From Acidithiobacillus marinus (GTDB taxonomy: Bacteria > Pseudomonadota > Gammaproteobacteria > Acidithiobacillales > Acidithiobacillaceae): a stretch of 64,000 nt of DNA. The stretch is taken from the NCBI RefSeq assembly GCF_002847505.1, contig NZ_MXAV01000040.1:39296-103295 (forward strand). The letters are read 5' to 3'. The notes beneath the pieces were generated by a model. The model had not been told where the DNA came from. It did not search any database and saw nothing but the letters and a program-made list of their open reading frames with translations. The stretch's first letter is position 1, and each line of letters begins with the position of its first letter. Of the stretch, positions 49,301-57,454 are shown in pieces. The translations under genes and the position numbers were made by a program.

Positions 49301-49802
49301 TTTTCTGACCCTGGATGATGGTGTCGGTCGTCTGGAAGTGGTGGTATTTGCGGAAGTCTGGGCACAGGCAGGAAAAATGGGTGATGGCGAGGAACCGGTC
49401 CTGGTGCTTGGCGAGGTGGGGGAAGATAGCTACTCGGGGGGCTTGCGTCTGAGCGCCCTGCGGGTAATGGATCGCCATCAGGTCCGGGCAGAATTGGCGG
49501 CAGAATTGAAGCTGGAGATTCCCCGGGAAGTCGCGCTGATTCCTGAGCAACTGCGGGACTGGCTACAACAATATCCGGGTCCGGTACGCTTGCGCCTGGA
49601 AATGCCAGTAGACAATGACCTGCGGGTGCTGTTAAAAGTGCCAGATAGTTTGAGTTTTTCTGCCACTGAAGAGGCGTTGGTGGCATTGCGCGCCCTGCTG
49701 CCCGAGGGGCGCTGGCAGTGGACGCATCGCGCAGCCCAGTTGCTGGTCAATAATGTGATTCCTCTGGAACGTGGACAGCGCAAAACTCGCCGTCCTGCCT
49801 GA
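46305..49802 (+). CDS. dnaE: DNA polymerase III alpha subunit
   Basis: 1165 residues from ATG 46305, with Shine-Dalgarno GGGAG; the upstream open frame is inside rnhB. The PHP domain (1-270) keeps HLHVHSEYSL and ITDHGNL. The catalytic triad region shows GRGSGAGSLVAY and MPDFDVDFCMDQRD, with a further Asp in the palm. HhH, OB (about 960-1060) and tau-binding C-terminal regions follow. It is the main replicative polymerase. Confidence 0.98.
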   Translation: MSDPSFVHLHVHSEYSLEDGIIPVKALVKRCVEKNMPAVAITDHGNLFALVKFYNAARSQGIKALIGSEIWIHDPADAERPASLILLCMNKTGYGHLSRLLSRAYLEGQQQGRPQIQAGWLQQANTGLIALSAAGQGEIGRALLRHDQVQAERLARQYADWFPERFYLELQRNGEQDQESLVQATLALAQKLNLPVVASNNAHFLDASDFAAFDARQCISAGLTLDDPRRPKRFTTEHRLPDPEEMRTLFADIPEACDNTVEIAKRCNLELVLGQYALPDYPIPAGQSIDDYLHEAAQKGLQQRLQALKIGGEASHPYHERLLREVGVIQKMGFPGYFLIVADFIQWAKNNGVPVGPGRGSGAGSLVAYALGITDLDPISNGLLFERFLNPERVSMPDFDVDFCMDQRDRVIQYVAEKYGRDRVGQIITFGTMKARAVVRDVGRVLGLPYGFVDQLAKLVPADLGMTLAKALDESEELRRRQTEEDDVRDLLDIALRLEGLPRHASTHAGGVVISPEPLADRLPLFTDSSGESGNVTQLDKDDVEKMGLVKFDFLGLRTLTIIDMAVKLINAAHPSHVPLDIQQLPLDDPETYALLKSTETVAVFQLESSGMRDLVRRLQPDTFEDIVALVALFRPGPLQSGMVDDFIARKHGKAQVTYLHPDLAPILQETYGVIVYQEQVMQSAQVLAGYSLGGADLLRRAMGKKKPEEMAKQRSIFLEGAHKNGLQPDQAGAIFDLMEKFAEYGFNKSHSAAYALVSYQTAYLKAHYPQFFMAAVLTADMDHTDKVVAMIAECQRMGLRIAPPSVQRSGLEFRPEGDQDIRFGLGAIKGLGRAAIQAILEARAVGPFTSLFDLLCRVDSQKINRRALEALIRAGAMDDWQVSRADLIASLENTMEAAAQYQHSQASQQESLFAGLEALPVAPPMSQAVPWTSTETLRQERETLGFYFSGHPMDTLRDELAELDVQPLGQLSSGTVVLVAGLVVARRSTRTKRGDRIYFLTLDDGVGRLEVVVFAEVWAQAGKMGDGEEPVLVLGEVGEDSYSGGLRLSALRVMDRHQVRAELAAELKLEIPREVALIPEQLRDWLQQYPGPVRLRLEMPVDNDLRVLLKVPDSLSFSATEEALVALRALLPEGRWQWTHRAAQLLVNNVIPLERGQRKTRRPA

Positions 49803-49832
49803 AATCTATTTTCATACTTGTCAGGAGTGTTA

Positions 49833-50783
49833 ATGAAAATCAGTTATCTGGATTTTGAACAAGGCGTTGCCGAGCTGGAGGCCAAGGTAGAGGAATTACA
49901 TGCCTTGAATCAGCCCGGCATTGCCGATGAAATCAAGCGGCTGGAAGTGAAAGCTCGCAAAGAATTGCAACGCATTTATAGCAAGCTGGGTGCTTGGCAG
50001 ACCGTCCAAGTGGCGCGTCATCCCCAGCGTCCCTATACCCTGGATTATGTGCAAGCCTTGTTCAGTGAGGTGCAGATTCTTGCGGGAGACCGGGCCTTTG
50101 CCGATGATCAGGCGATTATCGGCGGGCTAGCCCGCTTTCATGATCAGCCCATTGTCTGGATGGGACATCAGAAGGGTCGTGATACCAAGGAAAAAATCCA
50201 GCGAAATTTTGGCATGCCGCGTCCTGAGGGTTATCGCAAAGCGTTACGGCTGTTGCGTTTGGCCGAGCGATTTCAATTGCCGGTGTTCACCTTCATTGAT
50301 ACGCCCGGGGCTTATCCGGGTATTGGCGCGGAAGAACGCGGGCAGAGTGAGGCCATTGCCCGTAATCTGGCGGTCATGTCGGATCTGCCGGTGCCCATCA
50401 TATGCACCGTCATTGGTGAGGGGGGGTCTGGTGGTGCGCTCGCCATTGGGGTGGGTGACCGCATGCTGATGCTGGAGTACAGCGTCTATTCAGTGATTTC
50501 TCCCGAAGGTTGCGCTTCCATTCTCTGGAAAGATGCCGCGATGGCGGCAGAAGCCGCAGAAACGCTGGGTATTACTGCCCGGCGCTTACAGTCATTAGGA
50601 CTGGTGGATGAAGTGTTGGTGGAGCCTCTGGGTGGTGCCCATCGTGACCCCGAGGCGGTCTTCAAGCTTCTCCGGGAGAGTCTGGCCAGACATCTTGCTG
50701 ATTTAAAAAACCTGGAAACCAATAAATTGCTGACTACTCGCTATGAACGACTCATGCATTATGGAGTGGTCGGCGCGGCCTGA
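49833..50783 (+). CDS. accA: Acetyl-CoA carboxylase carboxyltransferase subunit alpha
   Basis: 316 residues from ATG 49833 (Shine-Dalgarno CAGGAG), usual for AccA. Carboxyl-transfer half of malonyl-CoA synthesis. Motifs [21 protein letters not shown] and [15 protein letters not shown] are clear. dnaE-accA-tilS order matches enterobacteria. The end overlaps tilS by 41 bases. Confidence 0.98.
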   Translation: MKISYLDFEQGVAELEAKVEELHALNQPGIADEIKRLEVKARKELQRIYSKLGAWQTVQVARHPQRPYTLDYVQALFSEVQILAGDRAFADDQAIIGGLARFHDQPIVWMGHQKGRDTKEKIQRNFGMPRPEGYRKALRLLRLAERFQLPVFTFIDTPGAYPGIGAEERGQSEAIARNLAVMSDLPVPIICTVIGEGGSGGALAIGVGDRMLMLEYSVYSVISPEGCASILWKDAAMAAEAAETLGITARRLQSLGLVDEVLVEPLGGAHRDPEAVFKLLRESLARHLADLKNLETNKLLTTRYERLMHYGVVGAA

Positions 50784-52101
50784 ACTGGAGCAAAGACTCC
50801 AGAACCGTTTGCAGCAGTGGGAGCTGACACCGCAAAGGCCACTGTTGGTGGCCTATAGTGGCGGCTCTGACTCCACTGCCTTGCTTGCGGCTCTGGTCGC
50901 TCTTGAATACCCGGTTCATGCCCTGCATGTCGATCATGGCTGGCATGCGCAAAGTCCGGTCTGGGCGGATTTTTGTGTCACCCAGACCCAAGCCATGGGC
51001 GTTCCCTGTACCGTCTTATATCTGCCCCCGGATACAACCGGGGAAGGTCCGGAAGATCAGGCCCGGCGCGGGCGTTATGCAGTGCTGACCGAGCAGTTGC
51101 AAGAGGGGGATATCCTGTTGACGGCCCAGCACCAACAGGATCAAGCGGAAACTTTCTTGCTGCAGTTGTTGCGCGGCACCGGTATAGCCGGTCTCGCTGC
51201 CATGCCCTGGCAAAAACCGCTGGGCAAGGGACAACTGCTGCGTCCCCTGCTGCAAGTACCCAAAAGCGTGATACGCGATTATCTCCAGCAAAAAAATCTT
51301 CCTTACTTGCAGGATCCCGCCAATCAGGATCCGCGTTTCGACCGGGTACGCGTGCGCCAGCAGTTATTGCCGCTCTTGCAGGAGATGGGTTGGGCGCATG
51401 CGCCAGGGACATTGGCGCGTACAGCAGAAAATATGGGAGATGTATATGCCCTGGTAGAGGACTGGTTTACTATCCAGTGGGAACGCCACCGCACAGCCTT
51501 TCCGCAACTCCGGGAAGACGCGGTGTCCCTGGAATTTTTACGGAAATTGACGCCGGCTTTGCAGCGCATGTTCTTGAGAGGCTGGTTACAAAAGCTTCGG
51601 GTACCTCTGCCTAGTCAGGCACGCCTCACGATCCTGCAACAAGCTTTGGATTCTGGATTGGGCAGGCGTATTCAGTGGGCCGGTGCGGCATGCTGGTTAC
51701 AGGGGCAAACCCTTTATTTGTGGCGAAGTTCGGACTTCACTGGAGATTGGCAGGAAGGTCCCTGGCAGAGTGATTCAGCACTGCCTTTCGCGGGTTGGGA
51801 ATGTCAAAAAGTCGAAGCCTTACCTTCTGGGTCTGCGCATCAGGCATTGTCGGCTGCATTTTCGGAAGAAACATTATGCTGGCGACGACGGCAGCCGGGT
51901 GAGCTAGTCCGCATGTCCACCGGAACGCATCGGCCATTGAAAAAAATCCTGCTCGAGGCGGCAGTACCCCCGGATTGGCGGGCGCATATCCCACTGCTGT
52001 GGGATACCCATGGACATCTTTTGTTGATACCCGGATTTTATACAGCACCATGGGCGCGCGCAGCGTTTGGAACTGCTGCGCTTTGTTTTATCAGACGTTG
52101 A
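50743..52101 (+). CDS. tilS: tRNA(Ile)-lysidine synthase TilS
   Basis: 452 residues from ATG 50743; ATG 50761 is an alternative. Modifies C34 of tRNA-Ile(CAU) to lysidine. P-loop [18 protein letters not shown], then [31 protein letters not shown] and the C-terminal TilS domain (about 370-450) with [14 protein letters not shown]. It converges on dksA. Confidence 0.96.
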   Translation: MNDSCIMEWSARPELEQRLQNRLQQWELTPQRPLLVAYSGGSDSTALLAALVALEYPVHALHVDHGWHAQSPVWADFCVTQTQAMGVPCTVLYLPPDTTGEGPEDQARRGRYAVLTEQLQEGDILLTAQHQQDQAETFLLQLLRGTGIAGLAAMPWQKPLGKGQLLRPLLQVPKSVIRDYLQQKNLPYLQDPANQDPRFDRVRVRQQLLPLLQEMGWAHAPGTLARTAENMGDVYALVEDWFTIQWERHRTAFPQLREDAVSLEFLRKLTPALQRMFLRGWLQKLRVPLPSQARLTILQQALDSGLGRRIQWAGAACWLQGQTLYLWRSSDFTGDWQEGPWQSDSALPFAGWECQKVEALPSGSAHQALSAAFSEETLCWRRRQPGELVRMSTGTHRPLKKILLEAAVPPDWRAHIPLLWDTHGHLLLIPGFYTAPWARAAFGTAALCFIRR

Positions 52102-52120
52102 ACTGAAATAGAGCTGTCGG

Positions 52121-52600
52121 CTAGTCTTGCGCCATTTGCTTTTCGCGCTTTTCTTCCAGGGTTTTGCAATCAATGCAGAGCGTGGCGGTTGGTCTCGCCT
52201 CGAGGCGGCGCAGACCAATTTCTACTCCGCAGCTCTCGCAATAACCGTACTCTCCTTCCTTGATGCGGCCCAATGCCTGGGTGATTTTGCGAATCAACTT
52301 GCGCTCCCGGTCCCGCGCCCGCAATTCGAGGCCCATATCGGTTTCCAGGCTGGCGCGGTCATTCGGGTCCGAATAATTCACATTTTCCATCTGCATATGC
52401 TGTACGGTGCGATCTACCTCTTCCATCAACTCGCCGCGCCAGTCTTCGAGAATTTTCTGGAAATGGGCAGTTTGCGCGGCGTTCATATAATCCTCGCCAG
52501 GCTTGGGTTCGTAAGGCACAAAGGCGGTGTACTGATGAGGGTTTTTGGGCTGCACCTTGCTGGCGCTGAGGTCAGCAGCTTGAGAGGCGTTATCTGCCAT
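52121..52600 (-). CDS. dksA: RNA polymerase-binding transcription factor DksA
   Basis: 159 residues. A coiled-coil with the secondary-channel tip residues (NDRASLETD) is followed by a four-cysteine zinc finger YCESCGVEIG and LCIDC. It works with ppGpp to tune rRNA and amino-acid promoters. Shine-Dalgarno AGGAAG precedes the ATG. Divergent from the HAD gene. Confidence 0.96.
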   Translation of the reverse strand: MADNASQAADLSASKVQPKNPHQYTAFVPYEPKPGEDYMNAAQTAHFQKILEDWRGELMEEVDRTVQHMQMENVNYSDPNDRASLETDMGLELRARDRERKLIRKITQALGRIKEGEYGYCESCGVEIGLRRLEARPTATLCIDCKTLEEKREKQMAQD

Positions 52601-52633
52601 GTGATCTTCCTGTCCTTGTCATAAATCCGCTTA

Positions 52634-52684
52634 GGTTTAACAGAGATTGGGTATTTTGGCAATGTTGCTGCTTGTGTTTACAAT
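52634..52684. promoter_or_regulatory. Divergent promoters of dksA and the HAD phosphatase gene
   Basis: Plus strand: TTGGCA (52656-52661), 17-base spacer, TACAAT (52679-52684), a near-ideal sigma-70 promoter for the HAD gene. Minus strand: TTGCCA (52662-52657) with TTAAAC (52640-52635) after 16 bases, plausible for dksA. The two -35 elements overlap, so polymerase binding at one should hinder the other. Confidence 0.6.
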
Positions 52685-52719
52685 GCGGATCTGTGCTCAC
52701 TTGCCCCAGGAAAAAGCCC

Positions 52720-53478
52720 ATGCCTTTGCGCGCCTTGATATTTGATGTGGACGGAACTCTGGCCGATACCGAAAGAGACGCCCATCGGGTGGCTTTTAAT
52801 CAGGCTTTTGCTGCTGCAGGCCTGCCTTTTGACTGGGATGTGCCCACTTATGGACGTTATCTGAAAGTCACGGGTGGTAAGGAGCGCTTACGCAGTTTTC
52901 TGAATGATCATCCGGCCCTGCCACAGCTCAGTGATGGGGATATTGCCCGAATTCATCAGCAGAAAACGGCTTATTATGTGGAAATGATGCAGGCCGGTTT
53001 GTTACCGCTGCGGCCAGGGGTGGAGCGACTGCTCAATGCCGCCAACGATGCCGGATTGACCTTGGCCATCGCCACCACCACCACGCCTGCCAATGTGGAC
53101 GCATTGCTGAAAAGTACACTGGGTCAAGATGGAAGCAATCGCTTTCAGGTTATCGGTGCGGGAGATATCGTGCCGCACAAAAAGCCCGCCCCGGATATAT
53201 ACACTTATGTCCTGAGACAACTGGATTTACCGGCTACCGATGGCCTTGCCCTGGAAGACTCTGAAAACGGTTTGCGTTCGGCAGTTTCTGCCGGACTGGC
53301 TACCGTGATCACCCAGACCGAATATACCCAGGATCAGGATTTTTCCTCGGCACTGAGAGTGCTGGATCAGTTGGGTGAACCGCATAGTCCGGCAAAAGTA
53401 CTGCAGGGCAGGGAAGCCGGACAACAGATAGTGGTTGATGTGAGCGTTCTGAGCCAATGGCTGGCCGAGAGGGCTTAA
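52720..53478 (+). CDS. HAD-superfamily hydrolase, CbbY-like
   Basis: 252 residues from ATG 52720 (Shine-Dalgarno AGGA). Motif I DVDGTLADTE, motif II IATTTTPAN, motif III HKKPAPDIYTYVL, motif IV ALEDSENGLRSA. The cap domain and EDSENG match the CbbY/GPH group. In autotrophs CbbY removes xylulose-1,5-bisphosphate, an inhibitor of Rubisco; whether that is its role here is inference. Monocistronic with a strong promoter. Confidence 0.88.
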   Translation: MPLRALIFDVDGTLADTERDAHRVAFNQAFAAAGLPFDWDVPTYGRYLKVTGGKERLRSFLNDHPALPQLSDGDIARIHQQKTAYYVEMMQAGLLPLRPGVERLLNAANDAGLTLAIATTTTPANVDALLKSTLGQDGSNRFQVIGAGDIVPHKKPAPDIYTYVLRQLDLPATDGLALEDSENGLRSAVSAGLATVITQTEYTQDQDFSSALRVLDQLGEPHSPAKVLQGREAGQQIVVDVSVLSQWLAERA

Positions 53479-53523
53479 AATCCGACAGAATACACGATAT
53501 GGCCGTGATGCTGTCGGTTCTTT
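53477..53523. terminator. Bidirectional intrinsic terminator
   Basis: Stem CCGACAG (53482-53488) with CTGTCGG (53511-53517) and an inner CACG/CGTG pair. It is followed by TTCTTT on the plus strand and preceded by AAAA, giving a T run on the minus strand. It serves the converging HAD and YdcH-like genes. Confidence 0.7.
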
Positions 53524-53530
53524 AGACGCA

Positions 53531-53770
53531 TTAGCTGGCAGTCAGCATGCGATAAATTTCATCTTTGAGCAGCAGGCGTTTTTTCTTCATTTCTTCCAGG
53601 CTTTGTGATCCAGTGGCGGCATCATTGCGTTCGATGTGCTCGATCTCAGCCGTCAATGCATTGAATTCCGCATAAATTTTGGCAAAGTGGCCTTGTTCGG
53701 CCAGAAGTTGATCGATCCGGTCGCCCAGTTCGGCGAATTCTGTTTTTAAATCCTGATGTTCTGTGAGCAT
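53531..53770 (-). CDS. YdcH family protein (DUF465)
   Basis: 79 residues from ATG 53770, with Shine-Dalgarno CGGAGGA; the longer frame is not supported. Small helical coiled-coil protein with FAKIYAEFNALTAEIEHIER and LEEMKKKRLLLKDEIYRML, the DUF465 pattern. Function unknown. Confidence 0.9.
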   Translation of the reverse strand: MLTEHQDLKTEFAELGDRIDQLLAEQGHFAKIYAEFNALTAEIEHIERNDAATGSQSLEEMKKKRLLLKDEIYRMLTAS

Positions 53771-53831
53771 GAGTATCCTCCGATAGTGTGGGATGCAGCG
53801 GACAGCGCTTGATGCATCGATGTCTATTCCT

Positions 53832-53860
53832 ATTGTAGCGGGGCCAGGGAAACTCTGCAA
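53832..53860 (-). promoter_or_regulatory. Promoter of the YdcH-like gene
   Basis: On the minus strand TTGCAG (53860-53855), 17-base spacer, TACAAT (53837-53832). Good sigma-70 match, 62 bases before the start codon. Confidence 0.6.
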
Positions 53861-53884
53861 AGCGCAGTCTGAAGCAGTGCGGAC

Positions 53885-54056
53885 GAATAATGTATCAAAT
53901 ATCTTAAATGCCTAAAAATATATTATCACTTGTTTTTTAAACAAATTATTTATTTTTCGCTAAATGTGTATCATTTTGTTTACATTCTCTGTGGATGTCT
54001 GGGCGCGCTTGCCCTGAGCGGGTTGGCATGGAAAGACTATTATATTGTGGTATAAT
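53885..54056 (+). promoter_or_regulatory. AT-rich upstream region and extended -10 promoter of the PilZ gene
   Basis: 53885-53990 is strikingly AT-rich compared with its surroundings and includes a TTGTTT-TTT-AAACAA hairpin (near 53928-53942). A perfect extended -10, TGGTATAAT, lies at 54048-54056 with no good -35, so transcription should start near 54063. The AT-rich part could be an UP element or a nucleoid-protein binding site. No coding sequence was seen here. Confidence 0.55.
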
Positions 54057-54100
54057 TTTTGCTTAGAATATTGCCCAAGTGCGAAAATAAGAGATCCAGT

Positions 54101-54850
54101 ATGTCAGCTTCCGCGATGGCTAAAAATAATTTGAGTCTGGTTCTCCCTCCCCGATCCGGAAGAAAATTCGCTCAGTATCTGGAAAGCATCGAAGCTATTT
54201 TTCAGGAGATTGTTCAGGAAAACCCGCAGCAGCTGCTCAATCGTCTGCTGTCCCAGGATGTCGTGGTGTTTTCACCTGCCGAGACAGATTCTGGAAAGCT
54301 ATGTAGTTTGTATTCGGTCGGCCCTGAAATGATTCTTTTACGCTTTCATCATGTCTGGCCACGAAGTTACCAGGATGAAACTGGATCTTTACTGGTGACG
54401 ATAGGGTCGGGTGGTCAACTATATGCTTTTTTTGCGAAAGTGCTGCAGGTATCTGAAAATATTTTAATGTTAACAGCGCCAGTGGTTATTTATCAACGTG
54501 CTGTCCGGCATTTTTCACGAATTCCCTTGTCCGAGCCATTGCAGGTTTTCTGTAAGGACGGTTTGCAGGTACAAGGGAAAATGGCTGATTTTAGTCCTAC
54601 CGGAATTCGCTTTTTTATGCCCGCCATGCCTATTCAGACCAAGGAAAAAATGTTGCTTGAATTTGCCACTGGCGAGTGTGGCAGTTGTGAAACCATCGTT
54701 CAGGTGGTCCGCAGTGAACCCCTTGCTTCGGATACGCGTTGTCAGGTGGCGGTACAGATGTTATTGACGGGTTTGATGAAGAAAAAAATGGAGTATCTTT
54801 ACTGGTGCTGTCAAAAAATGTCAGTCAATGCGGGCGTGATGGCGTCCTGA
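54101..54850 (+). CDS. PilZ-domain protein (YcgR-like, predicted c-di-GMP receptor)
   Basis: 249 residues from ATG 54101. An in-frame TTG at 54059 lies upstream of the predicted transcript start and is rejected. The C-terminal PilZ domain has the c-di-GMP-binding RHFSR (RxxxR, about 136-140) and DFSPTG (DxSxxG, about 163-168). The N-terminal half (about 35-130) has the beta-rich YcgR-N type pattern. Such proteins control motility, exopolysaccharide or pili in response to c-di-GMP. No flagellar or pilus genes are adjacent, so the output is unknown. Confidence 0.85.
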   Translation: MSASAMAKNNLSLVLPPRSGRKFAQYLESIEAIFQEIVQENPQQLLNRLLSQDVVVFSPAETDSGKLCSLYSVGPEMILLRFHHVWPRSYQDETGSLLVTIGSGGQLYAFFAKVLQVSENILMLTAPVVIYQRAVRHFSRIPLSEPLQVFCKDGLQVQGKMADFSPTGIRFFMPAMPIQTKEKMLLEFATGECGSCETIVQVVRSEPLASDTRCQVAVQMLLTGLMKKKMEYLYWCCQKMSVNAGVMAS

Positions 54851-54894
54851 AAGAGGGTCTTCTGAAAACAGGTGATGAGTCAGTTTATGAAAGC

Positions 54895-56076
54895 CTAACT
54901 TGTTGCCCGCATGGATGTTTTTTGCGTGACGATAGCCTGATAAAAATCAGCCAGCCGGGTAACCATGCTGCTTTCTGACCAGTGATCGGCCAGCTTTCTG
55001 GCTTCAATGGACAATTGCTCCAGCTGCTTGCGGTCGGCAAGAATATCGGCGCATATCTGGGCAAATGCGCCGGGATCAGCAGGCGCAGAGCGGGTGCCTA
55101 TCCCGCTCTGGAGAATATCGGCTGCGCCCATGGCGGGCACCGCAACCACGGGCAATCCTGCCGCCAGTGCTTCCAGCAAGACCATGCCCTGGGTTTCCGT
55201 TTCCGAGGCAAATACCAGAAGGTCTGCAGCGGCATAAGCCTGCGGCAGTTCGTGCAGATGATCCAGATACCCCAAAAAGCGGACATGTTCCGTGAGTTGG
55301 TTGTCCCGCATGATTTTTTCGAGGGCGGGACGGGCGGGACCATCTCCGGCCAATAAGAACAAAACCTCCGGTTGCTGCTGACGGAGCTGGCGGAGCATGG
55401 CAAGGAGCAGGCCAATGTTTTTTTCCGGGGCGATACGTCCGGCATATAACAGTACGGGGCGATTTTCGGCAATGGCGTGGCGCTGGCGGAATTGCGCCCG
55501 GCCTTCGGGTACATGTGTCTCATGATGTATGCGAATGCCGGTGGGGATAATCTGTATGGGGGTTTTCACTCCATAACTTCGCAGCACGGTAGCCATGGCC
55601 TGGGATGGCACAATCAAGCCATCCACAGCGGCGCATTGTTGACGGGAGGGGATACGCGCCATGGCCTGACGGAGTCGGCCGGGGATTTTTTTGTAGTAAT
55701 GACCGAGATAGGCCTCAAAATAGGTGTGATAGGAACCGACCACCGGCAAGTTCAATCGACGGGCCAGATGCTTGCCCAGATAATGGGCCACAAAAGGCGT
55801 TTGAATGTGTAATACATCATATTGCCGAGCAGCCAGCATGGACTTGCTCTGCAGCAGATTGCGCGGGCGCATGAACCGCTCCTCCGGATACGGAGGGATT
55901 TTACGAGAGGGTATGCGCATGATTCCGGGGCCATCCCCGCTGTTGACATCATAATCAGGAACGAGCAAGTCGACCTGATGTCCGAGTTGCTCCAAACCCT
56001 GACGAAAACTGCGAATGGAGGTGGCCACGCCGCTGATACGCGGGAAATAGGTATCCGAAATCATAAGGATGCGCAT
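54895..56076 (-). CDS. Glycosyltransferase family 4
   Basis: 393 residues, GT-B fold. N-terminal MISDTYFPRISGVATSIRSF, acceptor-side GSYHTYFEAYLGHYY, nucleotide-sugar side LLYAGRIAPEKNI, and ETETQGMVLLEALAAGLPVVA containing the EX7E motif. Closest in look to GT4 diacylglycerol glucosyl/mannosyltransferases and GDP-mannose-dependent enzymes; donor and acceptor are uncertain. It follows a second GT4 gene after 15 bases, so the two probably act in one glycolipid or polysaccharide pathway. Confidence 0.88.
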   Translation of the reverse strand: MRILMISDTYFPRISGVATSIRSFRQGLEQLGHQVDLLVPDYDVNSGDGPGIMRIPSRKIPPYPEERFMRPRNLLQSKSMLAARQYDVLHIQTPFVAHYLGKHLARRLNLPVVGSYHTYFEAYLGHYYKKIPGRLRQAMARIPSRQQCAAVDGLIVPSQAMATVLRSYGVKTPIQIIPTGIRIHHETHVPEGRAQFRQRHAIAENRPVLLYAGRIAPEKNIGLLLAMLRQLRQQQPEVLFLLAGDGPARPALEKIMRDNQLTEHVRFLGYLDHLHELPQAYAAADLLVFASETETQGMVLLEALAAGLPVVAVPAMGAADILQSGIGTRSAPADPGAFAQICADILADRKQLEQLSIEARKLADHWSESSMVTRLADFYQAIVTQKTSMRATS

Positions 56077-56091
56077 GGATTTTCCAGAAAA

Positions 56092-57216
56092 TCAGCAAGA
56101 GGGGACTTGTTGGCGATAAGCGGCTTCAAGTACGTCAAAACTGTGCTCCCAACTTTGCGATTCGGCGCGCAACCGCCCCGCAGTACCCATGCGTTGACGA
56201 TCTGCGGAATTGGCGCAAAGGGCATGTAGTGGTCTGTCCCAGTCACTACCCCGTGGCAGCAGCAGACCGTGTACGCCATCCCGAACCTGTTCGCAAACGC
56301 CCGGACAGTCGTAGGCAATGATGGGCAAGGCGCTGGCCTGGGCTTCCAGAACCACATTCCCAAAGGTTTCGCTGCAGGAAGGAAAGCAGAACAGATCTGC
56401 GCTGGCATACCAGCGGGCGAGGTCCATGCCGCTTTTCATGCCGGCACAATAAATCCGTTCCTGGGTGAATTGGCTGATTTCGTCACGGAGAGGGCCGTCA
56501 CCGACCAGGGCCAGCATGGCCCGGGGATAATCCTTGCTGAGCTGGCGAAAAGCTGCGAGCAGGGGGGGCAGGTTTTTTTCCCGGGCCAGACGACCCACAT
56601 AGAGCAGCAGTAAATCCTGATCCTCTAGTCCCAACTCCTGACGAAGCTGCGCATCGCGCCATTGGGGATGAAAGCGCTGGGTATCGACCCCACGGCCCCA
56701 TTGCTGGAGACGGAGAAAACCCTGCTGATCAAGTCGTTGCAGGGTTCCTTGGCTGGGGACCAGCGTCTGGCGGGTAGCGTTGTGAAAGTGCCGTAAGTAA
56801 GCACGCGCGAGATGGCGCAGAGCAGGAATCCCGTAGAGGGAGAAATATTGATCGAAATTGGTGTGGAAACTGGTCACGACGGGCAGGTTCAGCTTTTTGG
56901 CAGCCAACAGGGCTGCATAACCCAAGGGCCCCTCTGTGGCGATATGAACCACTTCGCTACCCCAGCTTTGCAGGCAATGGCTAATGGTGGCCGGACTAGC
57001 CCAGCCCAACTTGACCTGAGGATAAAAAAACAGAGGGAACGCCGCGACCAGTCCTTCCTCTAGCACTTCTTCCGGTTGCCGGGGACGCATGATATGAACC
57101 GTATGGCCGCGCGCTTGCAGGGCTGCCACTGCCTTACCCAGGGTAAGGGCTACGCCATTGACTTCAGGCGGGTAAGTCTCGGTGATCAGGGCGATGCTGA
57201 GTCTGCCTGTGCTCAT
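56092..57216 (-). CDS. Glycosyltransferase family 4
   Basis: 374 residues, GT-B fold. Starts LSIALITETYPPEVNGVALT. VVTSFHTNFDQYFSLYG and RGVDTQRFHP are typical of the GDP-mannose-dependent alpha-mannosyltransferase and SQDG-synthase-like group. LLYVGRLAREKNL and SETFGNVVLEAQASALPII hold the donor-binding motif. First gene of the two-gene unit, divergent from parE. Exact product unknown. Confidence 0.88.
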   Translation of the reverse strand: MSTGRLSIALITETYPPEVNGVALTLGKAVAALQARGHTVHIMRPRQPEEVLEEGLVAAFPLFFYPQVKLGWASPATISHCLQSWGSEVVHIATEGPLGYAALLAAKKLNLPVVTSFHTNFDQYFSLYGIPALRHLARAYLRHFHNATRQTLVPSQGTLQRLDQQGFLRLQQWGRGVDTQRFHPQWRDAQLRQELGLEDQDLLLLYVGRLAREKNLPPLLAAFRQLSKDYPRAMLALVGDGPLRDEISQFTQERIYCAGMKSGMDLARWYASADLFCFPSCSETFGNVVLEAQASALPIIAYDCPGVCEQVRDGVHGLLLPRGSDWDRPLHALCANSADRQRMGTAGRLRAESQSWEHSFDVLEAAYRQQVPSC

Positions 57217-57311
57217 GTTATACCGTGTTCATGGTTGCTTGCCGCGCATCGACGCGCGCTTGGAAATGTCTCGATGCTCATTCTTGGATCATAACGGAGA
57301 AATGTGACAAT

Positions 57312-57340
57312 TTGATGAAGCTGAAAAAATGCACTTTAAT
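57312..57340 (+). promoter_or_regulatory. Candidate sigma-70 promoter for parE
   Basis: TTGATG (57312-57317), 17-base spacer, TTTAAT (57335-57340). It gives a leader of roughly 105 bases to parE that contains a short GGGCA/TGCCC hairpin near 57373-57386. Confidence 0.6.
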
Positions 57341-57454
57341 CGCCATGCTGACGATATACGCTGGCAGCGTGGGCAGGAGTAAGGGCAGGGCTGCCCAAGG
57401 GTCGTATTCCCCTTTATGATGGGCCGGGCAGCAAAGCGGCTTCTGCGCCGGGCA

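Noticed and set aside
57315..57419. Short open frame beginning MKLKKCTLIAMLTIYAG that looks like a signal peptide
   Set aside because: It has no well-spaced Shine-Dalgarno, overlaps the likely parE promoter, and turns into an unremarkable tail before stopping.
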